From assembly GCA_023415495.1 (NCBI GenBank), contig JAEZKK010000011.1, positions 1 to 64,000 of the forward strand: DNA of 64,000 nt, read 5' to 3'. Position 1 is the first letter of the stretch, and each line of letters starts with the position of its first letter. The notes under the pieces are model-generated. The model was given only the letters and a program-made list of their open reading frames with translations, searched no databases and was not told the origin of the DNA. Below, piece by piece: positions 25,401-34,600 of the stretch. The translations under genes and the position numbers were made by a program. Source of the stretch: Bacteroidota bacterium. GTDB lineage: Bacteria; Bacteroidota; Bacteroidia; Bacteroidales; P3.

Positions 25401-26625
25401 TCCTAATCCAAGTAATAATTACTATATTGCATTTGAAGCAATAGCAAATAATGGTATAAGTATTAATCTGGATAATATCTCTATTCACGCTATTTTCCAA
25501 TTACCAGAAATAAATACTCTTAGTGCTAATTTATTAACTTATAATAGTATTGAAGTAAACAGCCAAGTATTAACAAGCGGATTAAGCTCTGTTAGTGAGA
25601 GAGGCATTGCCTATTCTTCAACAAATTCTAACCCTAATATTAATGATAGTAAGATAATTAATGGAAATGGTATTGGAGCTTATACAACTAATATTAATAA
25701 TCTAAATCCAGAAACAAAGTATTATGTAAGAGCTTATGCGAAGAACTCTTATGGCACGAATTATGGTCAAGTATTTAATATCACAACTCCTCCTACTCCT
25801 ATATTTAATAATAATATTATCGGGAATCAAGACCTTTGTTATAACTCTGTAACAACACCTATCTCAGGTAGCCAACCAAGCGGTGGAGATGGGAATTTTA
25901 CATATCTTTGGTTAGAAAGTCATGATAGTATCAATTGGACGTATGCAAGTGATGAGGATTTTAGGTATTTGCCTAACTATATGCAGTACAGAGCTACTCA
26001 AACTTCATATTTCAAGAGAATTGTATTTTCCAGATTAGTTTCTGACACAAGTAATATTGTATCTAAAAAGGTTTATCCAATTACTAAGGGAGGAAATGTA
26101 TTTAGAGTTAGCGATACTACTCAAGACAAAGAATTTGTAAAGATGGAACTTCGTTCAAGCGTTGGAAGTATTCTATATTGGGAGAGAAGGAAGGAAAACT
26201 ATGACTGGGAAGAATTGCCAAATAAGAATGACAGTGTTTGGATAAACGACAACCCTAATACTCAAGGCAAATACTATTATAGAGCAATGGTAAAAAGTGG
26301 AGGATGTGCTGAGGAAAACTCTGGTGAGGATTGGAGCTATGTAATCAGGCTGATTGGATTAGACGAAATCAAACAAAATAAACTCGAAATTAATCTAAGT
26401 CCTAATCCTAATAAAGGAATAATTAATCTTAGCTTGAATAATATTAATGTTATAGGTGATTTGATAATCTATGGTATTAACGGAAGAATTGTAAAAGAAA
26501 TAAAGAAATTAGAACTTAAAGAAGGAAATAATTGGATAGATATTAATCCTTTGAATAGTGGTTCTTATATGCTTGTTTTCAAAACAAATAAAAATGTATT
26601 TTCAAAATTAATAATTAAAGAATAG
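22417..26625 (+). CDS. T9SS-secreted M6 family metalloprotease (first of tandem pair)
   Basis: A 1402-residue secreted zinc protease resembling immune inhibitor A (M6). It has a signal peptide (VSISILFLLFVSNIVFS) and a pro-region. The catalytic domain holds the zinc motif HEFSHVLGLADHYD (residues 311-324). Two 'YYIAFEAIAN...IDNI' jelly-roll modules (MAM/cleaved-adhesin type) near 630-790 and 880-1030 are interleaved with Fn3-like modules, and an Ig-like stretch follows. The C-terminal T9SS type A sorting domain is LSPNPNKGIINLSLNN...GSYMLVFKTNKNVFSKLIIKE. It probably degrades extracellular protein. The next gene, a shorter paralogue, starts 4 bp later. Trp/Asn-rich low-complexity segments are common. 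Confidence 0.88.
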   Translation: MNKIVSISILFLLFVSNIVFSVPSEPWLLKIKQSDGKGLEFYLKGDEKVSWGKTIDGYTLLTNKEGDYTYAIPDEEGGIMPSNQIAHSQEERDLKEIQFISKLSKDLFFSKEQISIMKQVWEIKEDFSKKRAKSSNPSQYKMIVILMQFQNLQFTYSQDYFNRLFNEEGFNLNGNEGSIKDYFNASLAGNLEIVSTVVGPYTASNNYEVYGQAQSGYSGARVLLMEGINAADPFVNYADFCNNSNYVDCVYMIYAGYAASGGSSNTIWPHRSSLQSPSQLDGVFIYDYACSQELNGNQWYPMPPVIGTICHEFSHVLGLADHYDTDYNVQGQAFDSEEWDLMASGNYNNNGKCPPLWSSFQRNTLNFCPIDELPVSGANWKGNKTLPPLTRENRAYKMSFSPNEYFILENRQREGWDRFLPGNGMLIYHVDKNVPGYYMNCANCNPEWMGFDIEEANPSNYYNRSGNTFPGTNNNVSFTDNSNPNSKSNNNSSLGRPIELIKENSITRNISFNFGGISVTDPYIGTTNITKITHDTIEVSVVITPNSSTITERGVLYSTNPIPVSTNNKVISQINNNSFSIPVLFNYDTLYIRAYVKGGNNDYHYGEIIKVIRPCQSISTFPYIHGFESSNKLNNCWSEETNQFISKKWKVIDSLFGSISASQGSNFALFASDSNNMITRKLITPALNINVLSQPYLKFDYYLKQRGNSQEQIRIYYRGSLLDSWQLIKTISNSSNNWVTDSIQLNNKSNTYYIAFEAIANYGYGIGIDNIIVSEGDINAFPSVETIGVNNITDITANIDARVVSQGFTPIVSKGIVWSTSPNPTIEDSLAFSSGSLNNYNTTINNLIPNTIYYIRAFAQNLGLVSYSQDLIIQTKCARISQFPYYHNSETSDTNCVDREDGWRLINSNSNTNPQSGINFYNYTSTQIGTNSKIILPMLNLEYQSVPMLKYYYSIPNGSTDTLKVLYRIGNNDNWITLKTHTNNSSIWILDSIDLPNPSNNYYIAFEAIANNGISINLDNISIHAIFQLPEINTLSANLLTYNSIEVNSQVLTSGLSSVSERGIAYSSTNSNPNINDSKIINGNGIGAYTTNINNLNPETKYYVRAYAKNSYGTNYGQVFNITTPPTPIFNNNIIGNQDLCYNSVTTPISGSQPSGGDGNFTYLWLESHDSINWTYASDEDFRYLPNYMQYRATQTSYFKRIVFSRLVSDTSNIVSKKVYPITKGGNVFRVSDTTQDKEFVKMELRSSVGSILYWERRKENYDWEELPNKNDSVWINDNPNTQGKYYYRAMVKSGGCAEENSGEDWSYVIRLIGLDEIKQNKLEINLSPNPNKGIINLSLNNINVIGDLIIYGINGRIVKEIKKLELKEGNNWIDINPLNSGSYMLVFKTNKNVFSKLIIKE

Positions 26626-26629
26626 AAAA

Positions 26630-29404
26630 ATGAAACATTTGATTTACAAATTACTATTTGTAGGATTTTTAATATCTTCTCAAATAGGATTCTCAATCCC
26701 AGCTTATAAGGGATTGATTAAATTAACTCAACCTGATGGAACAGAAATCAATGCTTATGCTTATGGTGATGAAAGACTTTCATGGTATAGCACTGAAGAC
26801 AAATTCACCTTATTAATCAATAATCAAGGGTATTTTGAATATGCTACATTGAATTATTTAAATGACCTTGTACCTTCAGGAATTATTGCAAAAAATCAGA
26901 AAGACAGAAGTATTCAGGATATTAATTTCTTGAACTCCATTCCAAAAGACTTACGTTACTCTCAAGACCAGATAGAAGTGGCTTTGCAGATGACTGAATT
27001 TATGGAAACAAAGCTTATGAAAAGCCAAACAATTGAAGGGGTGAGCTCTGGAATAAGAAAACTCCTTGTTATTATGGTTGACTATCCTGCAGGAACATAT
27101 AACTCTGTTACATATAATGCTACTTCATTTAGCTTTACAAAACAAGACTTTGAAAACCTTTTCAACCAAGTAAATTATAATTACGCACAAGCTACCGGTT
27201 CTGTAAGAGATTATTTCAAAGCAACATCTTATAATAAATTAGACCTTCAAAGTACAATCGCAGGACCTTATACCCTACCTCAACCAAGACCATTCTATGG
27301 AGCACAAAGTGGTCAGATAAATGATATTAATTCAAAACAAATGATATACGATGCTTGTAATTTAGCAAATAACGATGGAATTGATTTCAGTAATTATGAT
27401 AATGACGGGGATTTAAAGGTCGATGGAGTACATGTTATATTTGCTGGTCGCGGACAACATAATAGTGGAGAGACAGATGCAATTTGGCCTCACCGCGGAA
27501 GACTTAGCCCTGCATTGGTTTTAGATGGAGTTCAGATTATAGATTATTCTTGTAGTAGTGAAAAACGTTCGTTTAGCGATATTAGTGGAATTGGTGTACA
27601 TTGTCATGAGTTTGGACACGTTCTTGGGCTTTGGGATTATTACGATACTGATTATGCATCAAATGGAATTTCAAAGACCTTATCTGATTTTGAGTTAATG
27701 GATGGTGGTGCATATAATAATAGTGAGAAGACTCCTCCTTTGTGGAATGCTTATTCTTTAGCACAATTAGGTTGGGCTGATATTTATGAGATTGATTCTA
27801 ATATGCTTGTTGATATTATTTCTCTTCCTGCAAAGGATACTAATATTATCTACAAGATTAATACAACGACTCCTAACGAATATTATTTATTACAAAACCG
27901 TTATCGTTACAAATGGGATAACTATTTCTTTAAAGATGCTGGTTCTTTGATGGGAGGATTATTACTATTACACGTCGACCATAATTGTCAAGGGTTTGCA
28001 GAACATAATTGTATTAATTGTTATGCAAGCCATAATGGAGTAAGATTAGTTTCTGCTGATAATAATTATAATGGAGTAGAATACGGAGGCTCATGGACAT
28101 TCACCAGCACAGGCAATTTATTATTCCCAGGGGGTTCGAATATCCAAACTCTTGGAGATAATAATACAAGTTCTGCTAATTTAAAATCATGGGCAGGAGC
28201 AAACTCAGGAGTTGAGATTTCAAATATTACTTATAACCAAGGTCAAATCTCTTTCAAAGTAAATGGAGGAGCAGATTACGGAGTAAAGGTTCACACTTTT
28301 GCTGCAACAGATATTTCACATACCTCTGCAACATTGAATGGAAGTATTGAAAATTCTATTCTTGGTGATACAAATATTATCGAAGCTGGTATTGTAATAG
28401 ATACTATTCCTTTCCCAAAATACAGTTCTTTAAATTCCTATCCAATTTCTCAAAGAGGGGATTACACATATTCAATTCAAGGACTAATGCCTGGTATGGA
28501 ATACTATTACAGAACCTATGGCAAAAACTCAAACGGAATATCTTATGGCGAAGATATTCTTTTCCTTACAACCTCGGATAATATAAGTGGTAATTTTGTT
28601 TTAGATAGCAATTTTGCAGCTTGTTCAACTGGTGAAATGCCTACTATTATTGGAAGCTCTCCTATTGGTGGAAGTGGAGTATACAAATATAAGTGGTTAG
28701 AAAGTACTGACGGAATAATTTTCCAAGAAACTACAAGCCCTGGAAATAAAAAAGACTATACTCCTTCAGTAATGACACAACCTACATACTTTAAAAGAAT
28801 TGCAATGTCTGCTGACAAAGCAGATACCTCAGCTCATAAACTTGTAGGAATAGTTGATGCAACAGTTGCAGGAACAATAGTTCCAAGTTTAAGCTCTATT
28901 AAAGAGGGAGAGTCTACAGGAGATATCACTCTTAGCGGGCATAGTGGAAATATTGAGTTTTGGCAAAGAAAGAAAGACTCAGACCTTTGGGCAACCATTC
29001 AAAACACGGCGAATATTAATCCATTCTCAGAAGTTATTGAGGAAGAAGGAACATATAAATATAGAGTTAGAGTTAGAAACGGAGCTTGTCCTTTCCAATA
29101 TTCAAATATTATAGAGATTATTGTTAATACAATTGGATTAGACGATATTGACGGAGATAAAATTCAATTCTCAATTTATCCAAATCCAAATAAGGGAGAG
29201 TTCGTAGTTGATTTGAATTCAGCCGAAAATAGCAATCTTGAATTGGTAATTACTAATATTTCAGGACAAATTCTTTATAGCAAGAAAAACATTGAAAACA
29301 AAGTAAATATCAATCTTCCTAATATCCAAGGTGGAAACTATATCATAATGATAAAAGACAATGAAAAAGTAGTTGGCTCAAAACAAATCATTATAACAAA
29401 ATAA
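26630..29404 (+). CDS. T9SS-secreted M6 family metalloprotease (second of tandem pair)
   Basis: A 924-residue paralogue of the preceding gene: signal peptide (LLFVGFLISSQIGFS), a similar pro-region (KLTQPDGTEINAYAYGDERLSW...), and M6 catalytic domain with HEFGHVLGLWDYYD (residues 326-339). One Fn3-like module (SHTSATLNGSI...YYRTYGKNSNGISYGEDILFLTT), an Ig-like region and a T9SS type A sorting domain (IYPNPNKGEFVVDLNS...GGNYIIMIKDNEKVVGSKQIIITK) follow. It lacks the two jelly-roll modules of its neighbour. The 4-bp gap and shared promoter imply co-expression; a terminator follows at 29436-29473. Confidence 0.88.
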   Translation: MKHLIYKLLFVGFLISSQIGFSIPAYKGLIKLTQPDGTEINAYAYGDERLSWYSTEDKFTLLINNQGYFEYATLNYLNDLVPSGIIAKNQKDRSIQDINFLNSIPKDLRYSQDQIEVALQMTEFMETKLMKSQTIEGVSSGIRKLLVIMVDYPAGTYNSVTYNATSFSFTKQDFENLFNQVNYNYAQATGSVRDYFKATSYNKLDLQSTIAGPYTLPQPRPFYGAQSGQINDINSKQMIYDACNLANNDGIDFSNYDNDGDLKVDGVHVIFAGRGQHNSGETDAIWPHRGRLSPALVLDGVQIIDYSCSSEKRSFSDISGIGVHCHEFGHVLGLWDYYDTDYASNGISKTLSDFELMDGGAYNNSEKTPPLWNAYSLAQLGWADIYEIDSNMLVDIISLPAKDTNIIYKINTTTPNEYYLLQNRYRYKWDNYFFKDAGSLMGGLLLLHVDHNCQGFAEHNCINCYASHNGVRLVSADNNYNGVEYGGSWTFTSTGNLLFPGGSNIQTLGDNNTSSANLKSWAGANSGVEISNITYNQGQISFKVNGGADYGVKVHTFAATDISHTSATLNGSIENSILGDTNIIEAGIVIDTIPFPKYSSLNSYPISQRGDYTYSIQGLMPGMEYYYRTYGKNSNGISYGEDILFLTTSDNISGNFVLDSNFAACSTGEMPTIIGSSPIGGSGVYKYKWLESTDGIIFQETTSPGNKKDYTPSVMTQPTYFKRIAMSADKADTSAHKLVGIVDATVAGTIVPSLSSIKEGESTGDITLSGHSGNIEFWQRKKDSDLWATIQNTANINPFSEVIEEEGTYKYRVRVRNGACPFQYSNIIEIIVNTIGLDDIDGDKIQFSIYPNPNKGEFVVDLNSAENSNLELVITNISGQILYSKKNIENKVNINLPNIQGGNYIIMIKDNEKVVGSKQIIITK

Positions 29405-29435
29405 AGGACTAAACACCTTTTCTAACTTCACTAAT

Positions 29436-29473
29436 ACCTCCGATTAAACGAAAACTTAATCGGAGGTTTTTTA
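29436..29473 (+). terminator. Rho-independent terminator of the M6 protease operon
   Basis: A 12-bp stem (ACCTCCGATTAA / TTAATCGGAGGT) with an 8-nt loop is followed by TTTTTTAT. Confidence 0.92.
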
Positions 29474-29544
29474 TGTTCATCTTACTGTTAATATTAAGAA
29501 ACATAAATTAAGTCTTAGGCGTAAAAAACCTTGTTTTAGTGCTA

Positions 29545-29722
29545 TGGAATCAAATTCTACGCGGGTGGAATTTGATTCTATTTTCGTAGAATCAAATTCT
29601 AAAAAAATAAAATGGCTATTTGTTTGAAAATAACTTGGTTTCTTCGAAAAGATATCAAGGAAAAATAAAATTATATCAAGGAAAAAAATAAAAAGGCTTA
29701 GTTTATTTTCGAAAAGATCGAA
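29545..29722. repeat. Composite palindromic-word array, 21-bp period
   Basis: Three 15-mers of the TAGAATTTGATTCTA family start at 29545, 29566 and 29587 (the last is TAGAATCAAATTCTA), 21 bp apart. Beyond one blank unit the phase continues with a second word, ATAACTTGG/ATATCAAGG at 29630, 29652 and 29673 (22 then 21 bp). A further near-palindrome, TTCGAAAAGATCGAA, occupies 29708-29722. The first three copies are clear; the remainder is more degenerate. Confidence 0.8.
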
Positions 29723-29846
29723 TATGGAGGATTTTATTCGAAATATCAGAATTTTATTATGAGTAATTAACTAATATTTCTATCCTCTTGGACTGACGGT
29801 TTGGAATTTGCAAATTTCAGGAGCTTATCTCATTAACCATATTTAA

Positions 29847-29890
29847 CAGCAAAACCTGCATAATGTTATCAAAATGCAGGTTTTCGGCTG
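29847..29890. other. Long intergenic hairpin
   Basis: An 11-bp perfect stem (AAAACCTGCAT / ATGCAGGTTTT) with a 12-nt loop is flanked by an outer CAGC / GCTG pair, giving 15 paired positions with a 2-nt bulge. No T-run follows directly. It may be a terminator-like structure, a small element remnant, or part of an untranslated RNA. Confidence 0.55.
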
Positions 29891-29984
29891 TTTATGTTAA
29901 AATCATTCTTTATCATCTTTCTCTATGTCCAAAATCAATAGAAAAATTGTTTGATGATAAATTTTGAAATCTCTATTAGGATGA

Positions 29985-30200
29985 ATCTTCGACAAAGTCA
30001 GGCGAAGGGTAATACAGATTATTGACAATTATTTTCTTCAAAGTATTGATGGAAGATTTATCTCAGAGGCAAATTACGGAGATACAATTCATTCTTTTAC
30101 AAAAGAGCTTATAGAAAAAAACTCTTTTTCACACACAATTAGAATAGGAAAAGATAATAAAATCTGTGCAACGGCAAAAACCAAATGGAAAAGATTATAA
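29985..30200 (+). pseudogene. C-terminal remnant of an acyl-ACP thioesterase-like hotdog protein
   Basis: An open frame of 71 codons plus TAA, with no in-frame ATG; it opens directly after a TGA at 29982-29984. The translation contains FISEANYGDTIHSFTKELIEK and ends in IGKDNKICATAKTKWKRL. This pattern (a strand with 'xEAxYGDxI', then '...IRxxxDxKxCAxAKxxW') resembles the C-terminal half of acyl-ACP thioesterases. The N-terminal part and start are absent. I infer a decayed gene; family assignment is by eye and could be wrong. Confidence 0.5.
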
Positions 30201-30315
30201 AAATACTTAATAAAAGAATATACTAAAAAGCGAAAATCCCCTTTATTTTACTGAACATTCTTTATGTTTTGTTGTTAATTTAGAAAAGAAATTTACCGAA
30301 AAAATAAATTTAGTA

Positions 30316-30346
30316 TTGCTTATTATAGGTTTTTTCTTACTTTTGC
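30316..30346 (+). promoter_or_regulatory. Bacteroidota promoter (TTG-N19-TACTTTTGC) for the REC-kinase gene
   Basis: TTG at 30316-30318 and TACTTTTGC at 30338-30346, about 90 bp before the ATG at 30437. Confidence 0.65.
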
Positions 30347-30436
30347 AATAATTGTTTATAAACAATAAATCATTATAACAGGAGTTGATATAAGAACAAA
30401 TAGAATACAACGAATTAATAAATAAATATCTATATC

Positions 30437-31627
30437 ATGGATATAAATAACTCTTTATATAAAATACTTGTGGTTGATGACATTAGGGCAAACGTAATGC
30501 TTTTAAAAGCTCTGCTTAAAAAAAGTAATTATCAGGTTCTTGAGGCATATAATGGCAAGGAGGCACTTGAAGTATTTGAAAGAGAAAAGCCTGATTTGAT
30601 TTTACTTGATATAATGATGCCTATAATGGATGGGTATCAGGTTATGAGTACGATTAGAAATGGTGAGCAGAATCCAGATATTGCTATTATTCTAATCACT
30701 GCTCTTGATAATAAGGAAGATGTGGTAAAAGGGTTTAATGCCGGAGCCAATGATTATATAGCAAAACCTTTTAATAATGAAGAATTAGAGGCAAGAGTAA
30801 AACATCAAGTTTCTTTAACTGCTGCTAAAAGAGAAATTGAACAAAAGACCAAAGATTTAATTTTTGCAATAAATAATAGAGATAAGCTATATTCTGTTAT
30901 AGCTCATGATTTACGCTCCCCACTAAGTAGTGTAAAAATGATAATCAGTCTTTTGGTAACAGAGCTAAAAAAGGAAAATATAAGTAATGAATTATTCTTT
31001 TTACTTGATGAGGCTAATAGTACAACTGAAAATCTTTTTATTTTATTGGATAACCTTTTGAAATGGACAAAAAACCAAATTGGAAGATTGAATATTTGCC
31101 TTCAATATTTTGATATTGTAAACGTAGTATACGGACTTAAGGAGCTATATACTCTTATGGCACATAATAAAAATATTCAAATTCAGATTACCGAAGACAC
31201 TCCAAGTATTGAAATAATCTCAGACCCAGATTTAGTTAAAACTATAATCCGAAACTTTATCTCCAATGCTCTTAAGTTCAGCTATTCTGGAGGAAGAGTT
31301 CAAATTCACATTAGCAATTTAGAAAATCATATTCAGGTAAAAGTTGAAGATTTTGGCAGTGGAATAGCTGAAGATAAAAAACATAATTTACTTTCTGACA
31401 AAGAAACTGGTTATACTTCTTACGGCACAAATAACGAAGAGGGTAGCGGTTTGGGTCTAAGCCTATGCAAAGAGTTTACAGAAAAATTAGGAGGAGAGAT
31501 TTGGTTTGAATCAGAGCTTGAAAAAGGCTCAAGCTTCTATATTAAGATACCAAAAATCTACCCTTTTAAGGACGCTAAATTTCCTAAAAGATACCTTATT
31601 GAAAATGGTCTTGAACCGGAGGCTTAA
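30437..31627 (+). CDS. Response regulator receiver-histidine kinase hybrid (cytoplasmic)
   Basis: The product has 396 residues. An N-terminal receiver domain (~8-122) has acidic residues DD after ILVV, phospho-acceptor Asp in LLDIMMPIMDGYQV, Thr in IILITAL and Lys in YIAKPF. A coiled linker leads to a HisKA domain with His in VIAHDLRSPLSSV and a HATPase_c domain (IRNFISNALKFS, VEDFGSGIAE, GSGLGLSLCKEF). It has no membrane segment, so it receives phosphate through its REC domain and passes it on: a relay component. Its stop overlaps by 4 bp the convergent stop of the TPR gene. Confidence 0.88.
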   Translation: MDINNSLYKILVVDDIRANVMLLKALLKKSNYQVLEAYNGKEALEVFEREKPDLILLDIMMPIMDGYQVMSTIRNGEQNPDIAIILITALDNKEDVVKGFNAGANDYIAKPFNNEELEARVKHQVSLTAAKREIEQKTKDLIFAINNRDKLYSVIAHDLRSPLSSVKMIISLLVTELKKENISNELFFLLDEANSTTENLFILLDNLLKWTKNQIGRLNICLQYFDIVNVVYGLKELYTLMAHNKNIQIQITEDTPSIEIISDPDLVKTIIRNFISNALKFSYSGGRVQIHISNLENHIQVKVEDFGSGIAEDKKHNLLSDKETGYTSYGTNNEEGSGLGLSLCKEFTEKLGGEIWFESELEKGSSFYIKIPKIYPFKDAKFPKRYLIENGLEPEA

Positions 31628-34600
31628 GACTTTTTCAAGTTTTTCTTAAGCCTTTTCTCTGCTTTTTTCTTATCTTTCTTAAGTATTTTGATTGTATTCT
31701 TATCTTGAGAGTCTTCCTTATTCATTTCTATCAATAATAAATTATCAAGCGTATTGATATATTCTTCAAGATAATAGTTCTTATTCTCAGAACTCATATT
31801 ATTATAGTATAAATTAGCTTGAATAAACATTTCCCTGGCTCTTTGGTCATTATCCATCTTATCCATATATAATCTACCTAAATATATATGATATTTTTGC
31901 ATATCCCCATTAAGGTCGTAATTATCCTTAAGAGATAATGGTAGCAATAAAGAAATAGCTCTTTTATATGATTTCTCAGCCTCTAAGCTTTGTCCAAGAT
32001 TAGAATTGATTTGTCCAAGAATAAAATTTAGATTGGACATATTATATACACTTTTATCTGATTCAGCAAAATTCATCTCCTCCAAACTCTCTACAGCTTT
32101 TAGAAGATAAGCTTTACCATCTTGATATGAATATTTCTCATCCTGATTATTATCTCCAATCATACAATAAGTAATTCCAAGCTTTTCGCATATCTCTTTA
32201 TTATTCTGAACATAGATTGCATAAGCAGTATCCATAAAACATATTTTATTAATCTCCAATGCATCTTTGAAATGAACTGCTGCACTATCCAATAACATAT
32301 TATCCATTTCCTTATCTCCAATATTAAACAATAAACCAAGCTTTGTTTTCTTTACCTCAGCTCCTATCTCTTCTAATTGCAATGCTTTATTTAGCCCAAG
32401 TCTATAATAGTCCATTGAAGTTTTGCTGTCTTTTGCTTTGGAGTATAAATTCGCAAGTTCGTTTGTAGTTTCAATATAATTATAAGCATAGGAATAATTT
32501 AACTTAGAGTAATCATCATATACTTTAATTAGCTTATTCTTATTGATTAGGAAATTATCAACATCATTATTCTCTTTATATATTTCAATTAATAGATCTA
32601 ATGCTGTTATATACTTTTTGAATATTATCCCTTTAACTCCCTTCTCAAAATAATCCACACTCTTTTTAAACGATTTTTCAGCTTCTTGCTTTTGCCCAAT
32701 AGTATAGAAAGTAAATCCTCTTGCTATTTCCAATTCTCCTAAAACAAGCAAGGTAGTAGTATCAACTAAAAGTGATTTTTGGAAATGTTTATCAGCAATA
32801 ATATAATCCTCTAATGCAGATTTATAATCTTCTTTTGCTCTTTTTGCATCTCCTCTAAAGAAATATGCATTACCTAATATCTTATTATAATATTCCTTTT
32901 GACTTAGCAATACCTTATCCTCCAATTCCATTGATCTATTATAAATTTCTATTGCCTTATCATATTCTTCTTGATGCAAGAAAGCATCTCCCATTGCATT
33001 ATAATGTGAACCAAGATTATAATAATATGAAGAATCTAAACTACTTAGTATTTTTAGCCCTTTCTCCGCTTTTAAGTAGTATTGTTCAGCTGTTTTATAA
33101 TCTTCTTTTGAATAATAATTTTCAGCTAAAGGAATTGCATAATCAGCCAAATCGTAGGAATAATTCAAGGAATCAAAAGCCATATATTCTTCGCAAAGCC
33201 TTACGATATTCTTCATCCTTTCGACCTTAAGTTCATTATTTTCCATTTCCACAGCAATAGATGCCCTTAGCTTATTAATAGATACATATTCAAAACTATA
33301 AACATAAGGAAGAATTGTATTTAGAGAGTCCAATATCTTTATTGAATTATCAATCTCTTTGTCCAATTTCTCCAAATCATTATCAATACTATACTCCTTA
33401 AATGCTTTTAAGTTGGATAATCTATAATAAGTATGGGAAAAGAAATAAGGATAGTCTTTAGAATATTCCTTAGCCATTAATTTCAAATTATCAATCAATT
33501 CGATATCTTTATCATCCTCACTCAAAACATACTCGCTTAAATTTAAAAGATACTCGAAGTCATAGTTTGGATTCTTAAATGCATCCTTTGAAGTTTGTAT
33601 TGCTTTATTATATGTGATATTAATTAGACTTGTATCCTTAGAGGTTTGATTATAGAAATAAAGTAAATTAAAATACCAGTTAGACAATTGATTGTTTTTA
33701 TACTCCAAATCATTATCTTCAAATCTTAATATATAATCAATTGCTTTTTCTTTCATCTTGTATGCATTCTCATAATCTTGAGCATTTGAATAAATTAAAG
33801 CATTAGTATTATATTGCGAAGCAATGATATCATCATAAATATTATTCCACTTTTTATTCCTTTCTAATAGTGTATCTATAATTTGATTAGAAAACTGAAT
33901 AGATTTTTCCAAATCATTCTCAACACTATAAGAATAAATAGACCTAATCCTTAGATACCAATAATTCTGGAATGAGTTCTTATAAAGGTTATAACCCTGG
34001 GTATAGATTTTTTCAAACTCATCCTTTTCATCTCTATCCATTAAGTAAAACAGATAATCATAATAAGCGTCCTTCTTATGATAATCTCCCTCTATTAAAC
34101 TTATATAATAAGGCTTTAAATCTGTTTTATTATTGTATTCTGAATCTAAATCAATAATCTTTAAAAAGAAATAAATCTTTTCTAAATCCGTATTTGATTT
34201 ATAATTACTTTTAATATTTATACTCTCCTCTAAACCTTTGATTGCATTAAAAACCTCTCCTTTTTCTATCTTTCCTATTGCTTCTTGGATTGGTTTATTC
34301 TTTTCAAAAATATATTTAAGACTTAGAATTTCATTTACACTTTGATGAATTGAAGACAAAGAATTATATACTCCATAATTTAAAATAGAATATATATCAC
34401 TCAATACATTAGTATTCTCAGGCAGAGAATCTGTGTAATTGTTCAAAAGCTTTGAATAATTATTATGCATATCCAGATATAAACCCTTTTTTAAAGAAGA
34501 ATACAATTTATTATAAGTATCGTTTTTAATTACATAATAAAGCAATGTATCCTTAACGTAAAAGGATTCATAATCTTTATTTTTAAAATCAACACTATAG

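Larger units (their letters stand above)
29405..30436. other. 1-kb intergenic region after the M6 proteases
   Basis: It holds, in order: a terminator (29436-29473), a composite palindromic-word array (29545-29722), a large hairpin (29847-29890), a thioesterase-like gene remnant (29985-30200) and the promoter of the REC-kinase gene (30316-30346). No intact gene is seen. Confidence 0.7.

Noticed and set aside
29405..30436. Insertion sequence in the 1-kb gap
   Set aside because: No transposase frame, no terminal inverted repeats bounding the segment and no target-site duplication were found by eye.
32865..33230. 121-codon plus-strand frame opposite the TPR gene
   Set aside because: Antisense shadow rich in Leu, Tyr and Pro from complementary AT-rich codons; no domain.
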